Below are positions 51,023 to 60,252 of a stretch of DNA of 64,000 nt, piece after piece. The stretch covers positions 53,292 through 117,291 of the forward strand of contig JBJOKE010000080.1 of assembly GCA_046046245.1 (NCBI GenBank), read 5' to 3'. The translations under genes and the position numbers were made by a program. A model generated the notes under the pieces. It saw nothing but the letters and a program-made list of their open reading frames with translations. It ran no database searches and was not told the origin of the DNA. Each line of letters opens with the position of its first letter. Within the stretch, counting starts at the first letter, position 1. The DNA is from UBA4615 sp046046245 (GTDB lineage Bacteria; Pseudomonadota; Gammaproteobacteria; Burkholderiales; Burkholderiaceae_E).

Positions 51023-52318
51023 TCAGTGCTGGAAGGGGTGGCGCAGCAGGATGGTCTCGTCGCGGTCGGGACCGGTGGAGACCATGTCGATCGGCGCGCC
51101 CACCAGTTCGGACAGGCGCTCCAGGTACCGTTGCGCGCCGGCGGGCAGCCCGTCCCAGCTGCGCACGCCGAAGGTCGTGCCGGTCCAGCCGGGCAGCTCC
51201 TCGTAGAGCGGCTCGCAGGTGGCGACGTCCTCGGCGCCGAAGGGCAGCAGGTCCACCGGTTGCCCCGCGCGGCGGTAGCCGGTGCAGATCTTCACCGACG
51301 GCAGTCCGTCGAGCACGTCGAGCTTGGTCACGCACAGGCCGCTGACGCCGTTCAGCTGGATGGAGCGCCGCATCGCGACCGCGTCGAACCAGCCGCAGCG
51401 GCGCGGCCGGCCGGTGACCGAGCCGAATTCGTTGCCCTTCGTCGCCAGGTGCCGGCCGACCTCGTCGAAGAGCTCGGTCGGGAACGGCCCCGAGCCCACG
51501 CGCGTCGTGTAGGCCTTCGCGATGCCCAGCACGTAGTCGAGCTGCTGCGGGCCCACGCCCGCGCCCGGCGCGGCGGCGCCGGCGATGCAGTTGCTGCTGG
51601 TGACGTACGGGTAGGTGCCGTGGTCCACGTCGAGCAGCGCGCCCTGCGCGCCCTCGAACAGCAGACGGTCGCCGCGGCGGGCGGCGGCGGCCAGCTCGGC
51701 CGGCACGTCGGCGACCATCGGCGCCACGCGCGGCGCGAGCTTCAGCGCGTCGTCGACGACCTGGTCGGGATCGAGCGCCTGCGCGCCGTAGTAGTTGACC
51801 AGCGCGAAGTTGTGGAAGTCGAGGACCTCGCGGACCTTCGCACGCAGCCGCTCCGGCGCGAACAGGTCGTGCACGCGGACCGCGCGGCGACCCACCTTGT
51901 CCTCGTAGGCCGGACCGATGCCGCGGCCGGTGGTGCCGATCTTCGCGTCGCCGCGCTTGGCCTCGCGGGCGCGGTCGAGCGCCACGTGGTACGGCAGGAT
52001 CAGCGGACAGGTGCCGCTGATCCGCAGCCGGTCGCGGACCGCGACGCCGGCGCGCTCGAGCTCGTCGATCTCCTGCAGCAGCGCCTCCGGAGACAGCACG
52101 ACGCCGCTGCCGATGAAGCAGGTGACGTTGGGCCGCAGGATGCCCGAGGGGATGAGGCGCAGCACCTGCTTCCTGCCGCCGATCACCAGCGTGTGCCCGG
52201 CGTTGTGTCCGCCCTGGAAGCGGACCACGCCCTGCGCCTGCTCGGTCAGCCAGTCGACGACCTTGCCCTTGCCCTCGTCGCCCCACTGGGTGCCGATGAC
52301 GACCACGTTCTTGCCCAT
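51023..52318 (-). CDS. purA: adenylosuccinate synthase
   Basis: GTP-dependent enzyme of 431 residues that makes adenylosuccinate from IMP and aspartate on the way to AMP. GTQWGDEGKGKVVDWL is the GTP/IMP loop, GGHNAGHTLV follows, and GTTGRGIGPAYEDKVGRRAV carries the IMP-binding threonines and arginine. It starts ten bases after the hisZ stop. Confidence 0.96.
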   Translation of the reverse strand: MGKNVVVIGTQWGDEGKGKVVDWLTEQAQGVVRFQGGHNAGHTLVIGGRKQVLRLIPSGILRPNVTCFIGSGVVLSPEALLQEIDELERAGVAVRDRLRISGTCPLILPYHVALDRAREAKRGDAKIGTTGRGIGPAYEDKVGRRAVRVHDLFAPERLRAKVREVLDFHNFALVNYYGAQALDPDQVVDDALKLAPRVAPMVADVPAELAAAARRGDRLLFEGAQGALLDVDHGTYPYVTSSNCIAGAAAPGAGVGPQQLDYVLGIAKAYTTRVGSGPFPTELFDEVGRHLATKGNEFGSVTGRPRRCGWFDAVAMRRSIQLNGVSGLCVTKLDVLDGLPSVKICTGYRRAGQPVDLLPFGAEDVATCEPLYEELPGWTGTTFGVRSWDGLPAGAQRYLERLSELVGAPIDMVSTGPDRDETILLRHPFQH

Positions 52319-52327
52319 GTGCTTTTC

Positions 52328-53506
52328 CTACTCCCTGCGCAGGGGCCTCGTGCCCCAGCCCGCCCCGGCTCTCTCGAGCTCGCGGTCGCATTCGAATTCC
52401 TGCTGCTCGTGCTCGTGGCCCGGCAGCACCTGCACGACGATCTCGCCGGCCGCGCGCAGCGCACGCACGGCCGCGGCGAGCGACGCGTCGTCGCCCCAGG
52501 GCGCGCGGATCGCGCCCGTCGGCGGCCGCTCGGGCACGAGCGAGGCCAGCTCGCGCAGCTCGAGCGAGAAGCCCGTCGCCGGTCGCGCACGCCCGAAGGC
52601 GGCGCCGACGTTGTCGTAGCGCCCGCCGCGGCCGATCGCGTTAGGCAGGCCCTCGACGTAGGCGGCGAAGATCGCGCCGCTGTGATAACGGTAGCCCCGC
52701 GCGTCGCCGAGGTCGAGCGCGATCTCCACCGACAGCCCCTCGCCGCCCGCCAGCTGGGGCGCCGCCGCCAGCCGCTCGAGCTGCGCGAGCGCATCCTCGA
52801 TCGCGGGCAGCGCGGGCAGCGCCGCGCGGGCCCGCGCGAGCACCTCGGTCACCGGCCCGAACAGCCCGGGCAGCGCGCGCAGCGCCCGCGTCGCCGGCCC
52901 GTCGCCCGCCGCGGCCAGCAGCGCCGACAGACCCGGTGCGTCCTTGGCCTGCAGCAGCGGGAACACCTCGTCCTCGCCGAAACCCGGCAACTGCGACAGC
53001 AGCGTGCGGACGATCGCCACGTGGCCGAGGTCGATCCGCACCCTCGGCACGCCGGCGGTGCGCAACGACTGCAAGAGCATCTCGACCACCTCGAGGTCGG
53101 CCTCGGGGCCGGCATGGCCGAACAGCTCGGCGCCGACCTGCAGCGGCTCGCGCGTCGACAGCGGGCCGGCCGGCCGGGCATGCAGCACGCTGCCGGCATA
53201 GCAGAGGCGGACGACGCCGGCGCGATCGAGCAGGTGCGCGTCGATGCGTGCGACCTGCGGCGTGATGTCCGCGCGCAGGCCCATCGTGCGGCCCGAGAGC
53301 TGGTCGATCAGCTTGAAGGTGGTGAGATCGAGGTCGCGCCCGCTGCCGGTCAGCAACGAGTCGAGGTACTCGAGCGTCGGCGGCATCACCAGCTCGTAGC
53401 CGTACGTGCGGTACAGGTCGAGCAGGCAGCGTCTGAGCTCCTCGATCCGCCGGGCCTCGCTCGGCAGGATGTCGGAAATGCTCTCGGGGAGGAGCCAGCG
53501 CGGCAT
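52328..53506 (-). CDS. hisZ: ATP phosphoribosyltransferase regulatory subunit HisZ
   Basis: HisRS-like protein of 392 residues that activates the short form of HisG in histidine synthesis. The class II synthetase fold is recognisable (LVMPPTLEYLDSLLTGSGRD, LRADITPQVARI), while the synthetase motif arginines and anticodon domain are absent, distinguishing it from HisS (60925-62271). hisG is not in the window, as is usual for Burkholderiales. Confidence 0.93.
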   Translation of the reverse strand: MPRWLLPESISDILPSEARRIEELRRCLLDLYRTYGYELVMPPTLEYLDSLLTGSGRDLDLTTFKLIDQLSGRTMGLRADITPQVARIDAHLLDRAGVVRLCYAGSVLHARPAGPLSTREPLQVGAELFGHAGPEADLEVVEMLLQSLRTAGVPRVRIDLGHVAIVRTLLSQLPGFGEDEVFPLLQAKDAPGLSALLAAAGDGPATRALRALPGLFGPVTEVLARARAALPALPAIEDALAQLERLAAAPQLAGGEGLSVEIALDLGDARGYRYHSGAIFAAYVEGLPNAIGRGGRYDNVGAAFGRARPATGFSLELRELASLVPERPPTGAIRAPWGDDASLAAAVRALRAAGEIVVQVLPGHEHEQQEFECDRELERAGAGWGTRPLRRE

Positions 53507-53543
53507 CGGGACGTTCGGAGTGGACGCGTCTCGCGACGCGCGA

Positions 53544-53729
53544 TCAGGCGGCGGCGGCCAGCAGCAGCAGGCCGGCCACCGTCGCGGCCAGGCCCATGAA
53601 GCGGATCTGCCCGTCGCGCAGCGACGCGATCCGACGCATGGCCTCGCGCCAGCTCGGCGGCGAGACCAGCGGCATCAGGCCCTCGACGATCAGCATCAGG
53701 CCGAGGGCGGCGATCAGGTTCGCGACCAT
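53544..53729 (-). CDS. DUF2065 small membrane protein
   Basis: Protein of 61 residues with two hydrophobic helices: MVANLIAALGLMLIVEGLMP and IRFMGLAATVAGLLLLAAA, separated by a basic SPPSWREAMRRIA turn. This is the DUF2065/YjeT pattern, regularly found beside hflKC and purA. It begins 11 bases after the hflC stop. Function unknown; a partner of HflKC is plausible from position. Confidence 0.9.
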   Translation of the reverse strand: MVANLIAALGLMLIVEGLMPLVSPPSWREAMRRIASLRDGQIRFMGLAATVAGLLLLAAAA

Positions 53730-53739
53730 CGCACGGTCA

Positions 53740-54639
53740 TCACTTGCGGGGTCCGGCCGCCGAGCCGCCCTGCCCGCCCGCACCGCGGAAGTAGCGGAAG
53801 AACTCCGACTGCGGGTCGAGGACGATGACGTCGCTGCGCGAACGGAAGCTCGCGCGGTACGCCTCGAGACTGCGGTAGAAGCTGGCGAACTCCGGGTTCT
53901 GGCTGAAGGCCTCGGCGAACAGCGCGGAGGCCTTCGCGTCGCCCTCGCCCTTGACCCGCTGCGCGTCACGGTAGGCCTCGGCGATGATCACGTCGCGCTG
54001 GCGGTCGGCGTCCGCGCGGATCTTCTCCGACTCGGCCGCACCGGTCGCGCGGCGCTCGTTGGCGACGCGCTTGCGCTCGGACTGCATCCGGTCGTAGACC
54101 CGCTCGCTGACCTCGGGCGCGAAGTCCACGCGCTTGAGCCGGACGTCGATGATCTCGGCGCCGATCTGCTTGGCGTCCTCGTTCATCTTCGTGCGGACCG
54201 AGTCGAGCAGCTCCTGGCGCTTGCCGGAGATGACGTCCGAGACGGTCTTCTTGGCGATCTCGTTGTTCAGCGTGTCGCGCAGGCTGCGCTGCAGCCTGTC
54301 GCTGGCGATCAGCTCGCTGCCGCCCACCGACACGAAGAAGCGGCGCGGCTCGGCGATCCGCCACTTCACGAAGGTGTCGATCTGGACGTTCAGCTTCTCC
54401 GACGTGATGAACCGGTCGACGTCGGCGGTGTCGATCGTCAGGATGCGGTTGTCGAAGTACTGGACGTTCTGGAACGGCGGCGGCAGCTTGAAGTGCAGGC
54501 CGGGCTTGGAGATCACCTCCTTGATCTCGCCGAGCGCGAAGACCACCGCGTACTGACGCTGGTCGACGACGAAGAGCATGCTCGAGGCGACGCCGAGCGC
54601 CACCAGCAGGCCGAGGAAGGCGAATGCGATCCGGTTCAT
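53740..54639 (-). CDS. hflC: FtsH-modulating SPFH protein HflC
   Basis: Inner-membrane SPFH/band-7 protein of 299 residues that forms a cage with HflK around FtsH. An N-terminal helix (about 5-24) is followed by the band-7 domain with DQRQYAVVFALGEIKEVI and a coiled C-terminal half rich in Glu/Arg/Ala (about 200-270). hflK precedes it by 14 bases. Confidence 0.95.
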   Translation of the reverse strand: MNRIAFAFLGLLVALGVASSMLFVVDQRQYAVVFALGEIKEVISKPGLHFKLPPPFQNVQYFDNRILTIDTADVDRFITSEKLNVQIDTFVKWRIAEPRRFFVSVGGSELIASDRLQRSLRDTLNNEIAKKTVSDVISGKRQELLDSVRTKMNEDAKQIGAEIIDVRLKRVDFAPEVSERVYDRMQSERKRVANERRATGAAESEKIRADADRQRDVIIAEAYRDAQRVKGEGDAKASALFAEAFSQNPEFASFYRSLEAYRASFRSRSDVIVLDPQSEFFRYFRGAGGQGGSAAGPRK

Positions 54640-54653
54640 GGTCTCGGCTCCGG

Positions 54654-55940
54654 TCAGCGGCCGGCGTCGCGGTCGCGGCTGCGCAGGCCGTCGCGACCGC
54701 CACCTTGCGGCATCGGCGTCGCGGGCGGCGACGCGGGCGCATCGGCGCGGGCCTCGGCCGACGGCTGCGCGGCGGACCGCGACGCGTCGGACGCGGCCTG
54801 CTGCACGAGGCGATCGAGCGGCAGGTACAGCAGGTTGCCATTGCCGCGGGAGTCGACGATGACCTTGCTGGTGTTCGCGAAGATCTGCTGCATCGTGTCG
54901 AGGTAGAGCCGCTCGCGGGTGACCGCGGGCGCCTTCGCGTATTCGGTGAGGACCTGCTTGAAGCGCGACGCGTCACCCTCGGCGCTCACGATCACGCGCT
55001 GCTTGTAGCCCTCGGCCTCCTGCTGGAGACGACCCGCGGTGCCGCGCGCCTTCGGGATCACGTCGTTCGCGTAGGCCCGGCCCTCGTTGATGAGTCGCTC
55101 GCGGTCCTGCGCGGCCTTGTTCGCGTCCTCGAAGGCCGCCTGCACCTGCTCGGGCGGCTGCGCCTGCTGGATGGTCACGTCGACGATGCCGATGCCGGCC
55201 TTGTACCGGTCGGCGATCGACTGCATCAGCTTCAGCGCCTCCTTGGCGACCTGCTCCTTCTCCTCGTAGAGGACCTGGTCGATGCCCATCCGACCGATGA
55301 CCTCGCGGGTGGCCGTCTCGGCGGCCTGCCGGACGATCTCCTCGGGCGCGCCACCGGGATTGTTGTTGAAGAGGAAGGCCTTCGGATCGCTGATCCGGTA
55401 CTGGACCGCGAACTGCAGGTCGACGATCGCCTGGTCGCCGGTGAGGATCAGCGACTCGCGCGGGACCTTGTTCTTCACGTTGGTCCGGTAGCCCACCTCG
55501 ACCTGGCGCAGCCGCTGCACGTCGACCAGCTCGGCGGTCTCGACGGGATACGGCAGGCGCCACTTGAAGCCGGCGCTCTCGACCATCCGCTGGAACTCGC
55601 CGAAGCGCAGGATCGCCGCGGCCTGGCCTTCCTGGATGATGTAGAAGCCGCTGCCCAGCCAGAGCAGGAAGGCGATGCCGCCGATCAGCCCGAGGCCGGC
55701 ACCCGCGCCCCGCATCGACGGCATCGAGGGCCCTCCCCCGCCGGCCCTCGGCGGCTCGCCGCCGCCCTTGCCGAACATGCGGTTCAGCCGGCGGTTGAAG
55801 TCGCGCCAGAGCTCGTCGAGATCGGGCGGGCCGTCGTTGCCGCCCCCGGGACGGTTGCGGGCATCGCCCGGGCGCTGCGAGCGATCGTCGTTCTGACCGC
55901 CGGAGCCGCTGCGGCCCCAGCCCGGGTCATTGAGCGACAA
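54654..55940 (-). CDS. hflK: FtsH-modulating SPFH protein HflK
   Basis: Partner of HflC, 428 residues. A Gly/Arg-rich cytoplasmic N-terminus, a helix around 80-100 (LGLIGGIAFLLWLGSGFYII), the band-7 domain with EGQAAAILRFGEFQRMVE, a coiled segment and a Ser/Ala/Pro-rich tail are seen. The start is TTG at 55940, giving MSLNDPGWGR, the standard N-terminus in this order; it overlaps the hflX stop by 14 bases. Confidence 0.93.
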   Translation of the reverse strand: MSLNDPGWGRSGSGGQNDDRSQRPGDARNRPGGGNDGPPDLDELWRDFNRRLNRMFGKGGGEPPRAGGGGPSMPSMRGAGAGLGLIGGIAFLLWLGSGFYIIQEGQAAAILRFGEFQRMVESAGFKWRLPYPVETAELVDVQRLRQVEVGYRTNVKNKVPRESLILTGDQAIVDLQFAVQYRISDPKAFLFNNNPGGAPEEIVRQAAETATREVIGRMGIDQVLYEEKEQVAKEALKLMQSIADRYKAGIGIVDVTIQQAQPPEQVQAAFEDANKAAQDRERLINEGRAYANDVIPKARGTAGRLQQEAEGYKQRVIVSAEGDASRFKQVLTEYAKAPAVTRERLYLDTMQQIFANTSKVIVDSRGNGNLLYLPLDRLVQQAASDASRSAAQPSAEARADAPASPPATPMPQGGGRDGLRSRDRDAGR

Positions 55941-57270
55941 CAGTGTGCGAATGCGGGTCCACATCTGGCATGCCGTTCGGAAGGTGCTGCTCGATCGGAG
56001 GGGTGTCGCCGCGGTCGGAGGCGTCTCGCGAACCCGGCTCGTCACCGTCGTCGGAAACGGGGCCGGGGTCCTTTCGGAATCCGTCCGGAACCGCCGCGCG
56101 GAAGTCGGACTCGTGAGCCGCCCGCCTGCCCACGTGCCCGACCGACCGGGCGCCCGGGTCGCTCCGCTCGGCGCCCTCGGCCTCCACGGCCGCCTGCAGG
56201 GCCTCTCGGAGCGCGCCGATGCCGGCACCTGTGCGGGCGCTGACGGACAACCGAACGATATTATCACAGCCGTCCCTGCGGACCTCGGGCGACAGCCCCG
56301 CCGCGTCGATCTTGTTCCAGACCAGCCACTGGGGCACCCGGTCGGCACCGATCTCGGCGAGGACCGCGTCCACATGCTCGATCTGCTCGGTGCGATCGGG
56401 CGCGGCGGCGTCGACCACGTGCAGCAGCAGGTCCGCCTCGGCAGTCTCCTCCAGCGTCGCACGGAAGGCGGCCACCAGCTGGTGCGGCAGGTCGCGCACG
56501 AAGCCCACGGTGTCGGAGAGCGCGACCTCGACGCCCGGCGCGAGCACCAGCCGGCGCGTCAGCGTGTCGAGCGTCGCGAACAGCTGGTCGGCGGCATAGG
56601 TGCCCGCCCCGGTGAGCGCGTTGAACAGCGTCGACTTGCCGGCGTTCGTGTAGCCGACGAGCGAGACGCGGAACGCATCGTTCCGGCTGCGCGACTTGCG
56701 GCGCGTGCGACGCTGGCGCTCGGCCCGGTCGAGCCGCTCGCGGACCTGGCGGATCCGTGCGGCAAGCATCCGGCGGTCCATCTCGAGCTGGGTCTCGCCG
56801 GGGCCGCCACGCACGCCGATACCGCCGCGCTGCCGCTCGAGATGGCTCCAGGCGCGCACCAGCCGTGACGACTGGTGCTGCAGGCGCGCGAGCTCGACCT
56901 GGAGCTTGCCTTCGGTGGAGCGGGCGCGCTGGCCGAAGATGTCGAGGATCAGCTCGGTCCGGTCGAGCACGCGGACCTTCCAGAGGCGCTCGAGATTGCG
57001 CTGCTGGACGGCCGAGATCTCGTGGTCGAAGAGGACGAGGGTCGATCCGGATGCGACGATCCGCTCGCCGATCTCGTCGGCCTTGCCGCGGCCCACGTAC
57101 AGGCCGGGATCGGGTCGGGGGCGGTGGCAGACGACTCGGTCGGCGACCTCGTGGCCGGCGGAGACCGCCAGCGCGGCCAGTTCGTCGAGAGAGGTCTCGT
57201 CGGCCCGGTCGCGTCCGAGCGCGACGCGGACCAGCAGGGCGGGGGAACGGTGGTCGGAGGACGTGCTCAG
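55927..57270 (-). CDS. hflX: ribosome-splitting GTPase HflX
   Basis: GTPase of about 447 residues that separates stalled ribosomal subunits. The HflX domain (about 15-190) contains GLYVGRGKADEIGERI and QRARSTEGKLQVELARLQHQ; the G domain has VSLVGYTNAGKSTLFNALTG, DTVGFVRDLP and VWNKIDAAG. After it a Glu/Asp/Arg-rich tail of about 90 residues is unusual. No ATG, GTG or TTG occurs in frame between mid-hfq and residue about 62; the only sensible start is a CTG (57270) overlapping the hfq stop as CTGA. The end of the gene overlaps hflK. Confidence 0.88.
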   Translation of the reverse strand: MSTSSDHRSPALLVRVALGRDRADETSLDELAALAVSAGHEVADRVVCHRPRPDPGLYVGRGKADEIGERIVASGSTLVLFDHEISAVQQRNLERLWKVRVLDRTELILDIFGQRARSTEGKLQVELARLQHQSSRLVRAWSHLERQRGGIGVRGGPGETQLEMDRRMLAARIRQVRERLDRAERQRRTRRKSRSRNDAFRVSLVGYTNAGKSTLFNALTGAGTYAADQLFATLDTLTRRLVLAPGVEVALSDTVGFVRDLPHQLVAAFRATLEETAEADLLLHVVDAAAPDRTEQIEHVDAVLAEIGADRVPQWLVWNKIDAAGLSPEVRRDGCDNIVRLSVSARTGAGIGALREALQAAVEAEGAERSDPGARSVGHVGRRAAHESDFRAAVPDGFRKDPGPVSDDGDEPGSRDASDRGDTPPIEQHLPNGMPDVDPHSHTVVAQ

Positions 57271-57503
57271 CTTTCCGTGCTTTCTTGCTGGAAGTTGACG
57301 GCCCGGGCCGGCACGACCGTGGAGATGGCGTGCTTGTAGACCATCTGGGTCACGGTATTGCGCAGCAGGACGACGTACTGGTCGAAGGATTCGATCTGGC
57401 CCTGGAGCTTGATGCCGTTGACGAGGTAGATCGAGACCGGCACGTGATCCTTGCGAAGCAGGTTCAGGAACGGGTCTTGTAGTAGTTGCCCTTTGTTGCT
57501 CAT
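57267..57503 (-). CDS. hfq: RNA chaperone Hfq
   Basis: Hexameric Sm-like protein of 78 residues pairing small RNAs with mRNAs. The Sm1 region VSIYLVNGIKLQGQIESFDQ and Sm2 tail MVYKHAISTVVP are intact, with the proximal-face QDPFLNLLRK. Hfq heads the hfq-hflX-hflK-hflC run; its stop lies inside the hflX start codon. Confidence 0.97.
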   Translation of the reverse strand: MSNKGQLLQDPFLNLLRKDHVPVSIYLVNGIKLQGQIESFDQYVVLLRNTVTQMVYKHAISTVVPARAVNFQQESTES

Positions 57504-57525
57504 GGCGGCTCCGGATCTGATTCGC

Positions 57526-57559
57526 TTTGTATGGGGGCGCTGCGGCGGTCTTCAAGACC
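57526..57559 (-). promoter_or_regulatory. hfq promoter with palindrome over the -35
   Basis: On the minus strand TTGAAG (57555-57550) and TACAAA (57531-57526) are 18 bases apart. The -35 is embedded in a perfect palindrome GGTCTT-C-AAGACC (57547-57559), suitable for a dimeric repressor. Confidence 0.5.
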
Positions 57560-57631
57560 CGCCGGACGACTGTACCAACATCGACCGGCGATGGCCAGCC
57601 GACCGCCGGACGGCCGCGGCGGCCTCCGGCG

Positions 57632-59110
57632 TCAGCGCGCGTACGGGTTGGACGAGGTCCTGAACTCGATCCGCAGCGGCGTGCCCTGCAGAGAGAACCG
57701 GTCGCGGAACCAGCCCTCGAGGTAGCGGCGGTAGCCGTCGGAGATGCGGTCGAGCGAGTTGCCGTGGATGACCACGACCGGCGGGTTCTGGCCGCCCTGG
57801 TGCGCGTAGCGCAGCTTCGGGCGGATCGGACCGCGTCGCGGCGGCTGCTGCCGCTCGACCGCCTCCTGCATCGCGCGGGTGAGCCGCGGCGTGGAGAGCT
57901 TCGCGGTCGCCGCCGCATAGGCCTCGTCGACGGAGCGCATCAGCGCCCCCACGCCCTTGCCCTCGGTGGCGGTGAGGTAGTGGATCCGCGCGAAGCCGAG
58001 GAAGCCCAGCTTGCGCTCGAGCTCCAGCTTGATCCGCTCGCGGCGGTAGTCGTCGGCGAGGTCCCACTTGTTGACGCCGATCACCACCGCGCGACCGGCC
58101 TCGAGCACGAAGCCCGCGATGTGCGCGTCCTGGTCGGCGATGTCCTGCGACGCGTCGAGCAGCAGCACGCAGACGTGGCTGTCCTCGATCGCCTGCAGCG
58201 TCTTCACGACCGAGAATTTCTCGATCACGTCGGTGACCTTGCCGCGCCGGCGCACGCCGGCGGTGTCGACCAGCGTGTACGGGCGCCCGTTGCGTTCGAA
58301 GTCGGCGGCGACGGCGTCGCGGGTCGTGCCCGGCTGGTCGAAGGCGATCATCCGCTGCTCGCCGAGCAGCGTGTTGATCAGCGTCGACTTGCCGGCGTTC
58401 GGCCGGCCGACGACCGCGATCCGGACGCGGCGGGGCCGCGCCGGGGCGGCATCGGCGTCGGCCGCGCCGTCGGCGGCCGCGGCGCCTGCCGCGGCGGACA
58501 TCTCGGCGTCGACCGCGGCGAGCTCGGCCTCGGTCGGGGGCACGTCGTCGCTCCCGCCCTCCCCCGGCTCGATCCCGACCGACGGCGTGGCGGCCTCGGG
58601 CAGCGAGCTCTCGATCAGCTCGCGCACCCCGTCGCCGTGGGCCGCCGAGATCGCGTGCGGCTCGCCGAGCCCGAGCGACCAGAAGTCGGCGACCGCGGTC
58701 TCCCTCGGACGCCCCTCGGTCTTGTTGACCGCGAGCACGACCCTGGCCGCGGTGCGGCGCAGCTCGTTCGCGATGTCGCGATCGCGTGCGGCCATGCCCT
58801 CGCGGCCGTCGACGACGAACACCACGAGGTCGGCCTCGATCACCGCCTGCCGGGCCTGGCGCGCCATCTCGACGGCGATGCCGGTCTTCGCGACCGGCTC
58901 GAAGCCGCCGGTGTCGATCACGATGTAGCGCCGGTCGCCGACCCGGCCCTGGCCGTAGTGCCGGTCGCGGGTCAGGCCCGGGATGTCGGCGACGAGCGCG
59001 GCCCGGCTGCGGGTGAGCCGGTTGAACAACGTCGACTTGCCGACGTTGGGCCGGCCCACGAGCGCGACGACCGGAGGCGGGCCGCCGGCGTCGGAACGGT
59101 CGACGGACAT
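57632..59110 (-). CDS. der: ribosome-assembly GTPase Der (EngA)
   Basis: Essential double-GTPase of 492 residues for 50S assembly. Two G domains are evident: VALVGRPNVGKSTLFNRLTR with DTGGFE, and IAVVGRPNAGKSTLINTLLG with DTAGVRRRGKV; a KH-like C-terminal domain ends near the stop. An Ala/Glu-rich linker of about 60 residues joins them. The ATG is one base after the bamB stop. Confidence 0.96.
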   Translation of the reverse strand: MSVDRSDAGGPPPVVALVGRPNVGKSTLFNRLTRSRAALVADIPGLTRDRHYGQGRVGDRRYIVIDTGGFEPVAKTGIAVEMARQARQAVIEADLVVFVVDGREGMAARDRDIANELRRTAARVVLAVNKTEGRPRETAVADFWSLGLGEPHAISAAHGDGVRELIESSLPEAATPSVGIEPGEGGSDDVPPTEAELAAVDAEMSAAAGAAAADGAADADAAPARPRRVRIAVVGRPNAGKSTLINTLLGEQRMIAFDQPGTTRDAVAADFERNGRPYTLVDTAGVRRRGKVTDVIEKFSVVKTLQAIEDSHVCVLLLDASQDIADQDAHIAGFVLEAGRAVVIGVNKWDLADDYRRERIKLELERKLGFLGFARIHYLTATEGKGVGALMRSVDEAYAAATAKLSTPRLTRAMQEAVERQQPPRRGPIRPKLRYAHQGGQNPPVVVIHGNSLDRISDGYRRYLEGWFRDRFSLQGTPLRIEFRTSSNPYAR

Positions 59111-59111
59111 C

Positions 59112-60251
59112 TCAGGGCGTCCTGAAGGCATGCAGCGAGCCGCCCGAGGTCTGGACGACGAGCGTGTCGCCGACGGCCGTCGGCGGCGCGACGACCGGCC
59201 TCCCGTCGGTCCGGCTCACCGCCTGCAGCGAACCGTCGGTGCGCGAGAGCCAGAGCACGTTGCCCTCGACGTCGCCGATCGCCACCGCGCTGCCGGCGAT
59301 CAGCGGCGCCGACAGCCTGCGGCGCGCGAACGCGCGGTTCTGCCACTGCGGCGCGCCGGTCCGGTCGAACGCGTGCACCACGTCGTCGGCGTTCGGGGCG
59401 ATCACGCCGCGGGTGTCGACGTCGAGCCCCACCGCCGAGGAGAAGTCGCGCAGCCAGGTCGGCGCGCCGGTGGCGAGCTCGACGCAGCCGATGCGCCCCT
59501 GGTAGGTCGCCGCGCACAGTTCCCGGCCGATCACCAGCGGCGAGCCGACCACGTCGGCGATCCGCTCGAGTTCGGTGGTGCCGCGCGGCTGCGACATCGG
59601 GACGTCCCAGCGCGGCGCGCCGTTCTGCAGCGCCAGCGCGACCAGCCGACCGCCCGGCATGCCGACGAAGGCGGCACCGGGGATCATCGCGACGCCGCCC
59701 GAGTGGCGCAGCACCAGCGGCGGGTTCTGCCTCGAGAAGGTCCAGCGGCGACGTCCGCTGTCGGCCTCGTAGGCCAGCACTCGGTTGTCGGTCGTTCGGA
59801 TCAGCACGGTGCCGTCGGCGACGGCCGGCGGCGTCACCACCTCGCCGCCGATCGACGCGGTCCAGCGCGTGCGCCCCTGCTCGTCGAGCGCGATCAGCGT
59901 GCCGTCGCGCGCGGACACGACCGTGGTCGTGCCGTCGGTGCCGACGCCCGCCGTCAGCGGCTTGCCGGCCTGCACCCGCCAGAACGGCCGACCCGTGTCG
60001 ATCGCGACCTTCGCGACCGTGCCGTCCTCGGTCGCGGCCCAGACCGCGTCGCCGATCGCGACCGGCGCGAAGCCGATGCCGGAGGCCTTGCCGAGCGACA
60101 GCGACCAGCTGGTCGCGATCCGCGGCCCGCCGGGCGCGATGCCCGGCAGCGGCGCGGGCGGCTGCTTCGAGCTGCCGAACAGCGAGCAGCCGGCCAGCGC
60201 GACGGCGATCGCGACGACGAGCGCCCCGCGGGCGCGGCGCTGCGCCCCCAC
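59112..60251 (-). CDS. bamB: outer-membrane assembly lipoprotein BamB
   Basis: Beta-propeller lipoprotein of 379 residues of the BAM complex, attached to the inner face of the outer membrane. The signal ends VALAGC (lipidated Cys22), followed by repeated PQQ-like blades (for example AVWAATEDGTVAKVAIDTGR, GTLIALDEQGRTRW and HAFDRTGAPQWQ). GTG 60251, one base after the yfgM-like stop, is chosen; an ATG at 60272 would overlap that gene. Confidence 0.93.
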   Translation of the reverse strand: MGAQRRARGALVVAIAVALAGCSLFGSSKQPPAPLPGIAPGGPRIATSWSLSLGKASGIGFAPVAIGDAVWAATEDGTVAKVAIDTGRPFWRVQAGKPLTAGVGTDGTTTVVSARDGTLIALDEQGRTRWTASIGGEVVTPPAVADGTVLIRTTDNRVLAYEADSGRRRWTFSRQNPPLVLRHSGGVAMIPGAAFVGMPGGRLVALALQNGAPRWDVPMSQPRGTTELERIADVVGSPLVIGRELCAATYQGRIGCVELATGAPTWLRDFSSAVGLDVDTRGVIAPNADDVVHAFDRTGAPQWQNRAFARRRLSAPLIAGSAVAIGDVEGNVLWLSRTDGSLQAVSRTDGRPVVAPPTAVGDTLVVQTSGGSLHAFRTP

Positions 60252-60252
60252 C

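Noticed and set aside
51026..53599. Plus-strand frame of 857 codons opposite purA and hisZ
   Set aside because: Antisense shadow in GC-rich DNA without conserved motifs.
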